Shown in pieces: positions 36,237 through 45,400 of a stretch of DNA of 64,000 nucleotides. Source of the stretch: Amblyornis subalaris (Eukaryota > Chordata > Aves > Passeriformes > Ptilonorhynchidae); the NCBI GenBank assembly GCA_018881555.1, contig JACAXG010000013.1, forward strand, positions 8,532,191 through 8,596,190, read 5' to 3'. A program made the position numbers and the translations under genes. Positions within the stretch are counted from its first letter, which is position 1, and each line of letters begins with the position of its first letter. The notes under the pieces were generated by a model. That model was not told where the DNA came from. It saw nothing but the letters and a program-made list of their open reading frames with translations, and did no database searches.

Positions 36237-37218
36237 CTGAGGACTTCAAAGAGCTTCCTAATTGCTTTCAGTTAGGTAACGGTTTAAGCAGCTTTATTTA
36301 TATTTCCTGTCTGTTCTTCCTAAGCTTTGTTCTCCTTTTTGATTGCATCTTTCAGACCACTGTACATTATCTTTTACTTAATGAGATAAATTTCTTTCCA
36401 CTTAATATTTCACTATGAACAGACATAGACATGTCTTATTATCCATATGTCCTATTACCTGTCNGTTAATGGACAGGCTGACCCCTGCCACATGCAGTCT
36501 CTCTCTGATTGCTGCCCAGGCCTTTTTCTTCTCACATCTGTCTCCTCTGCCCTTGCATGGCTGACAGCATTGCCCATCTTTTCCCATCCTGCACTTCAGC
36601 TGCTATTTCCACCCTTTCTGGCTCTTAAGCTCTGAGCTCAGGTCATGAGGACTTACACAAACCACAAAGGGGAAGTTTCATATAAAATAGAACAAAATTT
36701 AAAAGATCTGCTGTGACTCTTACTGCTGTTGGAATTGCATCGGGGGGTCTCAGAGCCCAGATGGAAATGTGTATTTTCCATATTTANTATTGATGTACAG
36801 ATGTGCACAGCAGCTCAATTGTAAATCCCTGCTTAGACAGCACTGCTCAAAGAGTGTGTTGTTCACACGAGGGACTTTGATGAATGTGTATTGCTTTGAT
36901 CAAATCTTCATGTTTCAGGAGGCACCAAAGGGTGCAAAGCAAGTCCTGGCTGATGGANGGGAACTGGCCAACGATGGCTGAAAGGCTGGGGTTTTAAGTG
37001 CACAGGGACTGTGCTCTCTGCTTGTTCAAAACAGGCTCTGTGCATGTGGAGAGGAGCTGTCTCAGCCTGGTGACTCCATTGAAAGGGATATATATTGCAT
37101 TTTACAGAATGGCAAGTACATATCACAAGAGATTCTGATGCTGGCCCTGTGCAAGGGTGGGACACACACCCATCAGTTTTCCATTGCCCACTCTTCCTGA
37201 CAGACAAAACAAAGTACA
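36237..37218. other. Non-coding interval, no gene recognised
   Basis: Unique-looking. The 105-codon minus-strand frame at 36908-37225 has no recognisable domain. Confidence 0.45.
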
Positions 37219-37298
37219 AAAGCAACTTGTCCAGAGTAACCCAGTGCCAGGAGCCAAAGTCAGGTCTTCTGAGTGCAAGGACAGTATTCTGTTCAACA
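37219..37298 (+). repeat. Ancient MIR-type SINE fragment
   Basis: The order 'aagcaacttgtccagagtaa', 'cccagtgccaggagccaaag', 'tcaggtcttctgagtgcaag', 'gacagtattctgttcaac' parallels the MIR 3' half ('aagtaacttgcccaaggtcacacag...agccaggatt...ccaggtcttctgactcc...agtgctcttt'). The match runs through about 80 bases in the right order, so I call it with moderate confidence. It overlaps a chance open frame. Confidence 0.5.
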
Positions 37299-37617
37299 GT
37301 CTCACTCTCTGTAGGGATATGACAGCAGAGTTTAGCTGCACTGTAATTTATTATGGCCTGCTACGTGTTCTACATTACAGCGAGGCTGACCAAGTTTGCA
37401 ATTTTAGTGTATATGATCAACATGCTGCTCATTTTTCCATTATCAGGGAAGTCTGTAATTCATCTCCCTCATTCGTGTCTCATGCTGGAGCATTTCATTT
37501 CCATGACTGTGAATTATCAGCATCCAATCCTTGAAGGTATGATTGGACATAATAGCCTAAAATTTCCCAGGTGAATAATTGCTTCAGTTGTCCAGTTCGT
37601 GACACCTTTGAGGGCCT
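37299..37617. other. Non-coding interval, candidate conserved element
   Basis: The stretch 37340-37580 is balanced, non-repetitive and open in two plus-strand frames, yet carries no recognisable protein motif. It may be unique regulatory sequence. I cannot test this. Confidence 0.25.
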
Positions 37618-37641
37618 TTCTTTCCCCTACAGGGGAAAGAA
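37618..37641. repeat. Perfect inverted repeat, 10-bp arms with 4-base loop
   Basis: The sequence ttctttcccc-taca-ggggaaagaa forms a perfect 10-base-pair stem with loop taca. Flanks do not extend the stem, so it is too short for a miRNA precursor. It may be a protein-binding palindrome, a cruciform-prone site or chance. Confidence 0.85.
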
Positions 37642-38479
37642 TTCAACATATTCTGAAGACCATGACCTTCTACAAATCTATTTTGTTTGAACTCTTGTTT
37701 GTGTAAAGACTGTTATTATGTGTCCTCAGTTTAGTTCTCCCACTCAGCCTCCAAAATGTTCATAAATATATGGCAGAAAAATGGATAGGGTTTGTGCTAT
37801 TAGACTTTTTTTTTCCCCCACGGGTTGCTGCCTGTAATGTGTGTTTTGAAACAAAGTTTTGCAAAACTCCCCAAATTACTCTGGAGCATATACTGAAGTT
37901 ATAGTTCTTGGGATCGGAGCTTCTTCATTGGGATTTGTTTGAAAGTCCTGCTTTTTTTGCCTGGCAATCATTATTTACAGCAGTCAGCACAAAACTATCA
38001 GTTCGGCATTTTGAAGGCATTAAGGCAATTAACTTCTCATTTNGCGCTCAAAAGGAATCAGACGCTGTTAATGAAATCCCATTTCNATCTTCAAAACTCT
38101 CCTCTGGCAAGGAGACATGGTATTTGGTGCAAATATCTGTCCCAGTTCTACTGTATGTATAGTGCAATACCTACCTGAGCCAACCTGTGCGTGAATCCAG
38201 CCTGTCCAGGACTTTTGACACAGCAGGACGCCCTAAATAAGTGGTTACTCTGGATATCCTTGTTACAAATGTGATTTGCCCTGAGTGCAGAGCCCCACAT
38301 GATGCCTGCAGGACTTGGTGATGTGTGCTGAAGTACAGTGAACCTTGTTCTTACATCTGCTGGTTGTTACCCCAGGTGTTCTTGGTCTGCCTGGCTCAAA
38401 ATTGGAATTTGGTCCAGAGAAGCAGAAGGCTGGGTTAATTTCTAGCAAGCACATGTTGTTAAGGGCTTGTTTTATCCTC
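37642..38479. other. Non-coding interval, no gene recognised
   Basis: Unique-looking. Two overlapping plus-strand frames at 37.9-38.2 kb show no domain. Confidence 0.45.
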
Positions 38480-39100
38480 TCAGTCCGTGTGAGTTTCAAA
38501 AGAACAAGTTGTCAGTTTTAGGGGTCCTGTAAAAGAACTCTGCGAGAGGTTAATGAAGAGCATGTTGAGATGCTGAACACATGGAGAGTGTCTCTTATTC
38601 TGATATATATTGCATGTGGTTACTGTGTTTTCAGAGACTTCATTCCTTACGTATTTAAGCCATGAGCTGCTCTGCTGGCCGCCAGCATGGACAATTTCCA
38701 GGTGGCTGTTGTTCTGTATGCACAACTCCATGCCTACACTTAAAAAATTGGGCAGAGTTTTAATACATCAACAAACACGATGACCCCTACTGAGCCATCC
38801 ACGAGCTCTTCCTTCTGTTGGTACAGATAGCAGCAAGCANAGTATTTCCCTGGATGGACAATTTTGCATGGTCTGTCATCTGTGAAAGTGAGAAGATTTA
38901 AAGTTCTCCATTGTAAATTATCGGAAAACTCAGGCATTGATGCAGTGGGACTGCTGGGACTTGTGCAGGGTGTAGTTGATCTCTCCACTGCTTCACTTAT
39001 CTTCCCAGGTACATCTGCTCAAAATTCATTTCTTCTGACTGTGCATATTTCTTCCGTGACTTGTCAGATTCACTAATGGTGATCACTTTCTTCCATTAAT
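38480..39100 (-). pseudogene. Possible decayed coding region on minus strand, unidentified
   Basis: Successive minus-strand frames here are protein-like but mutually out of phase. One is near 39060-39010 (KKYAQSEEMNFEQMYLG, ending in a stop). The next is 38988-38740, including LQWRTLNLLTFTDDRPCKIV and QQKEELVDGSVGVIVFVDVL. The last is 38731-38480, including NSHLEIVHAGGQQSSSWLKY. Two frame changes and stops would make this a pseudogene if it was ever coding. I recognise no family, and chance open frames remain a real alternative. Confidence 0.22.
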
Positions 39101-39276
39101 GTCAAGACAACATCTATTGACATAACTGGACAGACACGTCACTGCAATTGGTCAAAGCATCTCAGAAATGTGAGCGTTTTCTCCAAGTTTTCTAACGATA
39201 AAATGTTATTCAGGTTTTTTTTAAGAAAGTAGAAAAAACGAAACCATTTACCTTGATCTTGCAGAGATTTTGACTA

Positions 39277-39379
39277 AGGGTTAAGAAAAGTGGTTGACTA
39301 CAAAGGTTTAACATCAGGGTTGTTTAACATCAGTGGTTTAACATCAGGGTTAAGAAAAGTGGTTGACTACAAAGGTTTA
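39277..39379 (+). repeat. Local tandem duplication, 69-base period
   Basis: A 34-base unit starting 'agggttaagaaaagtggttg' occurs exactly at 39277-39310 and again at 39346-39379. Between them the word gtttaacatcag occurs three times (39306, 39322, 39336). The structure suggests slippage or nested duplication, and the perfect identity suggests it is recent. It sits just before a CR1 fragment. Confidence 0.95.
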
Positions 39380-39444
39380 TTCGCTGTAAACTTTCAGTAC
39401 TTAAAAAGAGAGGTTATAACAAAAAAAGGAGAGTGATTTTTACA

Positions 39445-39704
39445 CAGGAAGGTAGTGATAGGACAACGGGGAACAGTTTAAAACTAAAAGAGGAGAGGTT
39501 TAGAGCAAGTTCTTTACTGTGAGGGTGGTGGAGCCCTGGCACAGATTGCCCAGAGAAGCTGTGGATGCCTCTCACTGGAAGTGTTCAAGGCCAGGTTGGA
39601 TGGGGCTTGGAGCAACCTGGGATAGTGGAAGGTGTCCCTGCCAATGACAGGGAGCTGGAATAGATGGTTTTTATGGTCCCTTCCTATCCAAACAATTCTG
39701 TGAC
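39445..39704 (+). repeat. CR1 LINE 3' fragment
   Basis: Diagnostic segments in order are 'gataggacaacgggg', 'tactgtgagggtggtggagc', 'ttgcccagagaagctgtgga', 'ggccaggttggatggggctt', 'agcaacctgggatagtgg', 'aaggtgtccctgcc' and 'ggtcccttcc'. It is 5' truncated and well preserved. Confidence 0.94.
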
Positions 39705-41323
39705 ATAATTTATTAGAAGATGTTAAGGATTTTATTTTTATTATTTTTTAATACTTTAGGTTTTATTGGTTTTCTGTGAAGTCCTTTATTTGTGAGATAC
39801 ATCTGCTTCTGGGATGATCTAAAACTTGAAAAAATGCACTTGCTATGTCATGGCTAAATGCTTTTATTGCTAACAACATGGATGTTTCACTGATTACAAT
39901 TCATGCTTTAGGAAGCAGGGAGCAGCTCCGACCCTGCAGAGCGTCCTGGTTTGAGTGAGAAAGTGATGCTGGGTCTTAAGTACAGCTAAAGGTGCATTGA
40001 GAATCCTTTTGTGTTGGGGACATGANCGTGGGAAGCTGGATAGAGCCTATAAGCTCCTCTTAACGCTCTGCAAGTAGTCACCGCTTGTAATGGTTTTTTA
40101 TTACTGACCTACGGACTGAAATTTTCAAACGTAAGTCAGGCTCTTGAACCTGTGCCCTGACAGGTCACTTGGATTTAGTCTCCATCGTTCTCAAGGGTCA
40201 TTGTTTTAGAGGTGTGAAGTCAGTGGAAGTCTGGCANATAAATGCTGCTAAAGGTCTGCCTTAGCACCAGTTTTGAAAACGCTCAAGAACTGGAGTGAAC
40301 TATCCTGATACACTGACAGGCAACACAGCTCTGCCTCCTATCCCCACCCACATAATAAAGAGAGCTGTTAATTTTCATATGCCAATTTGTGAACTGCAGT
40401 CTCCTGGGAGCTGCTACACACTCATTTCATGGGAGCAGAAAGCCATGGGGCGGGTAGGGTGGAGAGTGAGCAGCAGGAGTTGGCTCAGCCCTTGCAGTAA
40501 AATCATCCACCATACCTGAATCCACACCAGAACATTGCTTAGTCTATGCCGTGGACTGCTAACAAATGTTGAGCTCTTCTATTGCATCCCAAAGCACTCA
40601 ATTTCTTGGCTACTTTTAGTTCTTGATGTTTTAATTTTATTCTTGCAGTTTCCTTCCATTCCAAATAGCCTCACCATCATTATCGGGATAAATGGAAACA
40701 AGCCTTCCCAAAGCTGTATGCTTTTTAATCAATATTTAGAGTCACTTCTACCTAAAAAAATACATTTTTTTGTCAAGANCTAAGCCAGCAATGCATGGTT
40801 ATAATGGAAAGACTAACTATAATCATTGGGCATTGCATCGCATTGTATGGCTTTCATTTACAAAAACAAGCAGCAGTTCAGCAATATAGATGCTGGAGTT
40901 GCTTTGAAACACTTCCATGCCTGAAGGATAAGTAAATATCTTAAAAGAATCGTGCATTATTTCTACTGCAATACCTGCTAAAAAAGAAGGAGCAGAAATG
41001 GCTGGGGTTTAAAAAAACCTGGTACTTGGTCGGGGAAGGCATCCTGCACCCTGCACCACTTGGGGAGAGCTGTGGTGTGGTGCAGAAGGGACAGACTGTG
41101 GCAATGTCCCAGCAGAGCTCACGCTGTTGCACATACAATATTTTTCCGTAATCAGCCTTTGAAAAAAAACATTTTAACAAATTTCTGTGGAGAAGTGTTG
41201 TGACCAGCACTACGTTGTTACTTCCCCAGCAAACCTGAGTCCTCGAGTTGGTATCCAGTGTGGGCATTGGTGTTAAAGCCTCTTTGTGAGGTTTTACATT
41301 GTGGATTGCCTTTGTACCATATT
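39705..41323. other. Non-coding interval, no gene recognised
   Basis: Unique-looking. A 108-codon minus-strand frame at 40941-41267 has no recognisable domain. No repeat family was identified. Confidence 0.5.
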
Positions 41324-41457
41324 CACAGGATCACAGAATGGAAGGGACCTTGAAGTTTTTTCGTTCCAACCCCCCTGCCACAGACAGGGACACCTTCCAC
41401 TAGACCAGGTTGTTTCAAGCTCCATCCAGCCTGGCCTTGAACACCTCCTGGGATGGA
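41324..41457 (-). repeat. CR1 LINE 3' fragment, reverse orientation
   Basis: The plus strand shows 'ggatcacagaatggaaggga', 'ccaacccccctgccaca', 'gacagggacaccttccacta', 'gaccaggttgtttcaagc', 'ccatccagcctggccttgaa' and 'cacctcctgggatgga', the complement of the CR1 tail. It is 5' truncated. Confidence 0.93.
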
Positions 41458-43268
41458 ATGTGATCAACTCCTTCACCTCTGTAAAAGAACAGATGCATAG
41501 CATGAAATTTAAGGCAGCTTTTTTACCTCTGAGAGATGAATGTTGAGACCCATGGTGCAGCTGTTATGACCCAGCAAAAGGACAATCTCTACTGGCACAT
41601 TCTTTCTTCTTAGTGATAAGACCTATAATATTTAGTGACGGGATAAAGTTAAAATCTAGCACATCTTTTAATAGTTGCTATGTGCATAAGAGCAGAGCAA
41701 GAGGGAAAAGGAAGGGGTTTGTTTTATTTAATTTTTTTAAGGAAATTTATATCAGTGGAGGATTCCAGCAGATGAAAATGGAAACTGAAGTCTGAGAAGG
41801 TCCAGCTTAGCCAGCAGGTAATCATAAACTTCTCTCACAAACGTGGCTCAGCCCTGTCTGTGCCATGCAGCCACATCACTGTCACTGCCTGTTTCTGCTG
41901 CACTGCATCACTGCCCTCACCCCATGTCCATCACGCCCNCAAGACCAAGAGCAGCAAATTCCTTCCACCACTGCTTCCTCCATGGGCTGAAACAAGGAGG
42001 AAAGGCTGTGAACCTCCAAGGGATGCATTGCACGAGCAAAACTTGATATAACGAAATTAACCTCCATGTTGCTTAAATTAATGATGCTGTTGATGGTGAC
42101 AAGCCAAGGTAAACTGGGAAGGCTCACCTTTCCTGAACAGCAGCTCACATCCTGCTTTTTAGGTCTGTGAACTGGAAAATTAATATGAGGCTTTACAATC
42201 TCCTGTTGTGTTTGGAAATGGAGGGCTGTGATATGCTTCTCAGAAACACATATTTTAAAAATTATACTTTGAAAATATTGATTTCTTCAAAAGAACTTTT
42301 TATGTCATATTAATGATTTTTGCTCTACACTTTATATAAGTGTATAAATATTGTTTACAGAATGAAAGGATATTTTATAATGTCATATATAGGCCAGTAC
42401 TCCCCAAAAGCATCTTCAGAGCAGTGTGAAAACTGTTATTACTACATAAGCTCTTCACTTGTATATATAAATCTACCTTCCAGGTGGATTTTTCATACCC
42501 TGATGGGCTGCTGTGGCATTCAATTTCTTTCTCAGATTCAATGTACCTTAATTTTAATTGGGAATAGTAAATTATCATGGTGATTTGAGATGGTCTCAGA
42601 TGCAGATTTACAAATAGCAGGAGGTGATCAACATTGTTTGTTTCACTGCTGGAAAGAGGCCTGGGAAGATGATGGTTTGAGGAAACCTGAAGAAAAGCAA
42701 ATTATATGCTGCATGTGAATTAGAAAGGTGAAAGCCAGGAAAAAAATCTTTATAGAAGCATCTGCTTTTTCCAGGGAAGGTAAATGCCACAGACACACAA
42801 AGTAGAGAGAAAAATGACAAGCAGGAGCTTGTCCATGTCCTCCTCTGCTTACCAGTGCTTTCTCTGATGGCTTCCTGTATGATTTTGTTTCTTCCACCAG
42901 TGANTATTTCAGTGACTACCATGCCTAAAATCTAAAGGCATTTTTCTGTCTTAAGTGGGGAAAAAAATGTGAATCTTTGCCCCNGTTGTTTCCGATCTGT
43001 GCTTCCCTATGGGTGTCTAACATTTTTAATAACTTTTGCCCTGCAAAANTATCCACAGTTTATGAACCTGGTATGAAAAAGAAAGGCCCAATAGTGCCTT
43101 GTTAACGCCACCTAGTCTGTTATTCCACTGTCTACCTAAACGGTTTATATCTCCACCTTTCCCCCATTCTACTTTTAATTTCTCCGCCTACTAGACTAGA
43201 AGGGAAGTTAAACCTTTCAGCATTCTCTGTTGACTTTTGAATAGCTGTTGTGTTGGGTTTGTTTGCCG
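41458..43268. other. Non-coding interval, no gene recognised
   Basis: Unique-looking and AT-rich in parts (42240-42480). Overlapping minus-strand frames at 42.6-42.9 kb show no domain. No repeat family was recognised. Confidence 0.5.
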
Positions 43269-43306
43269 TTCTCACAGTTGTGCACATTCTCACAGTTGTG
43301 CACATT
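43269..43306 (+). repeat. Perfect 18-base tandem duplication
   Basis: The unit ctcacagttgtgcacatt occurs at 43271-43288 and is immediately repeated at 43289-43306. Two shared bases (tt) precede it. It lies next to the N-rich end of the reverse-transcriptase relic. Confidence 0.95.
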
Positions 43307-44105
43307 CTATACTGTTTTCANGGNAGTTTTTTTCCACCTCTNTTCACTCCTCNCTTGCATCACCNAGCATTCACTGTCCACTTGCTTCTTGTATGCAGAA
43401 AATGAGGAGTCTGCCTTGATGTCTGCAAGATTGTGAGTTGTCAGTTTTCTTCTTCCTTTAAATTTCTGATGAACAGACACACGGGTGCTGGAAGAGCTTT
43501 GCTTGCCTCCAGTTGCTGTTGTGAGTATCTTAGGACAGTCAGGATCTCCATAAAGTTTGCTATTCTCACTATCTCCTGAGATAATCCACATTTAGCCTTT
43601 ATCTTCTGGAAGCAATTTTGTTGAGACTATCAACAGCTTTTTGAAAGTCGATAAACTTAATGGTGATGGGTGCACAATTCTCCTCTGAAACCTTCTTGTT
43701 TTCCTTTTAGCTGCTTGCGTGTCTCTGATTTCACCTGCGATAAAATTATCCTCTAACCAAGTTTTGTCTGATGCTGACAGTAAGTCTATGCTGCACCGAT
43801 GGGTACAATCTGTCAGATTACAGTAATTTGGCAGTTTGGTGATTAAAGGCATTTTCCAGTTGTTTGTTGCTTTCTTGCCTCTCTGGGTTTACTTGTGCTG
43901 GTTTAACAGCCCCACAGCTGTTTTCCTNCATCCTCTTTTTAAGCGCTGTTTCGCCAGCCCCTAAATGATTTCTGNTGCAGCCTCTGCCTTCCTGACTGTG
44001 AAGAAACTCTTGAAAACCCTCTCCCAACTTTCCTAGTTCCTTATCCCAAATGTTGGCATATACCACAGGAAATTCTTCACTGGTAGCTTGTCTTCCATCC
44101 ATAAA
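43307..44105 (-). pseudogene. Decayed LINE reverse transcriptase, RTE-like
   Basis: The minus strand holds three long protein-like frames in a row (44102-43818, 43852-43592, 43591-43307). Reverse-transcriptase motifs appear in the right order but in different frames. First is a SIDLLSASDKTWL...NFIAGEI stretch near 43805-43735, matching the usual 'RGI-LLS...K-IILNRI' block. Next is KQEGFRGELC at 43701-43672, matching Q-x-GFR-x-G-x-x-C. Then FIDFQKAVDSLN at 43655-43620, matching the FIDF-x-KAFDS-x-NR block that carries the first catalytic aspartate. Last is EIVRIANFMEIL from 43575. The FIDF/KAFDS form points to RTE-type LINEs, while CR1 has LDFSKAFDTV. Frame changes and stops show it is dead. 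A degenerate NLADI near the end may correspond to the ADD box. Extent and clade are uncertain. Confidence 0.65.
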
Positions 44106-44411
44106 AATTTTTTAGTCTCTCTATTAATTTTGTGAGGTTGGAGGGGTTTTGTGTGTGTGGTTTTTTCCCTTGTTTTTTGATTTTTATTTTTCTTACCCAG
44201 TTTATTTTACTTGTAGCTCACAGAGATGTTTCTCGTGTCAGTGTTGCTGTCCAGGAGAGGCAGTGGGCTGCCTTCTCAGCCTGGCATGGGAGGACATCNG
44301 TCCCAACAGGATGCCCACTGCTCTGGCATCTTCCTGGACAAAATAGATTTCATTTTGCTAAACTAAGCCNGAACAGGCAATGATTAAAGGGAGCAGGGTA
44401 AAGAAGGAAAT
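44106..44411. other. Spacer, possibly upstream part of the LINE relic
   Basis: T/G-rich low-complexity sequence lies at 44140-44200. I could not recognise an endonuclease domain on the minus strand here. No gene was recognised. Confidence 0.4.
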
Positions 44412-44600
44412 CGTGGAATGGTTTGGGTGGGAAGGAACCATAAAGATTACCAGGTCCAACCCCCTGCCATGAGCAGGGACATCTACTAGACCAGGTTGCT
44501 CCAGGTCCTGTCCAACTTGGCCTGAAACACTTCCAGGGAAGAGACATNCACAGCTTCTCTGGGTAACCAGTGCCTCATCACTGTAAATTTCCTGCTTTTT
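44412..44600 (-). repeat. CR1 LINE 3' fragment, reverse orientation
   Basis: The complement of the CR1 tail is clear: 'cgtggaatggtttgggtggg', 'ccaaccccctgccatgagca', 'gaccaggttgctccaggtcc', 'cctgaaacacttccaggga' and 'acagcttctctgggtaacca'. It is 5' truncated. It lies about 300 bases from the RTE-like relic in the same orientation but is a separate family. Confidence 0.92.
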
Positions 44601-45169
44601 GCATAAGTTCTCATTTGATTAACACATAAAAGAAAGAGAGAGAAATAAGGGAAAGGTTTCTTGAGTTCAGGGAGAAATTCTGTCAGTACTTTTGTCCTAC
44701 ATCAAAAAGCACAAGAAAATATTTCTGCCCTCTTGTCACTGGGTGTTTTGCTTTATTAACATTTGCTTCACCCTTGGAATCCACACAAGGATGAGCTTTA
44801 CTGCTNTTATGTAGGAAAACCTTGTCCATCCTACAAAACACCCACGTTCCTCAGGAGGCTGCTGAGAGCTGAGGATTTCTCCTTCTCTCTCTGCTCCCNG
44901 GCCGCAGTTGTGACTCTCTCCTCTGGGTGTCTATGCTGCAGCACTGGTGATTATCCCATTAATNTGAGATTTAGGCATGTGGTTATAGTCTTTCTGTCCA
45001 GGGTCAATGATATGGATTTGTTCTGTGTGATTTTTTTATTGATGTAAATAAGTAATNTGGGTCCTTGTAAGTAGGACCCACATTTATATGTTCACTGACT
45101 ATAAAACAGAGGCCAGATCTTACCTCATTTCGTGAATTTAGCACATGCCTGATGCTTCAAATGGTCAAA
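44601..45169. other. Non-coding interval, no gene recognised
   Basis: Unique-looking, with several Ns. No repeat family or gene was recognised. Confidence 0.5.
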
Positions 45170-45400
45170 AACCACTCATAAAAGTCAAGCTGGAATTATC
45201 TTCCAATTTTAAACTTGTACTGATGTTTCTTTAATTGCTGTTCTGGGGACCTGTGAATGCAAATTGGCAGTTAGACATTTTGGTGCTTATTAACACACGC
45301 TGGTCTACTAATGTCATGCAAATTGTTAAATCTGCACGGGAAGATTAGACAAATAGTAGCAGATGTATTTTTATATGCTGTGTTATGTGCTTGATTTTTT
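45170..45400. promoter_or_regulatory. Candidate regulatory block with two perfect octamer motifs
   Basis: The POU-factor octamer ATGCAAAT occurs perfectly at 45257-45264 and again at 45316-45323, in the same orientation and 59 bases apart. It lies in non-repetitive AT-rich sequence with TTAAT words. Two perfect 8-mers this close are unlikely but not impossible by chance in AT-rich DNA. Function is inferred. Confidence 0.3.

Noticed and set aside
38480..38731. Minus-strand stretch SSSWLKYVRNE recalling the PR/SET domain of PRDM proteins
   Set aside because: The resemblance covers only about ten residues. The downstream QNL/ACQ-type block and other conserved positions are missing, so a PRDM relic cannot be supported.
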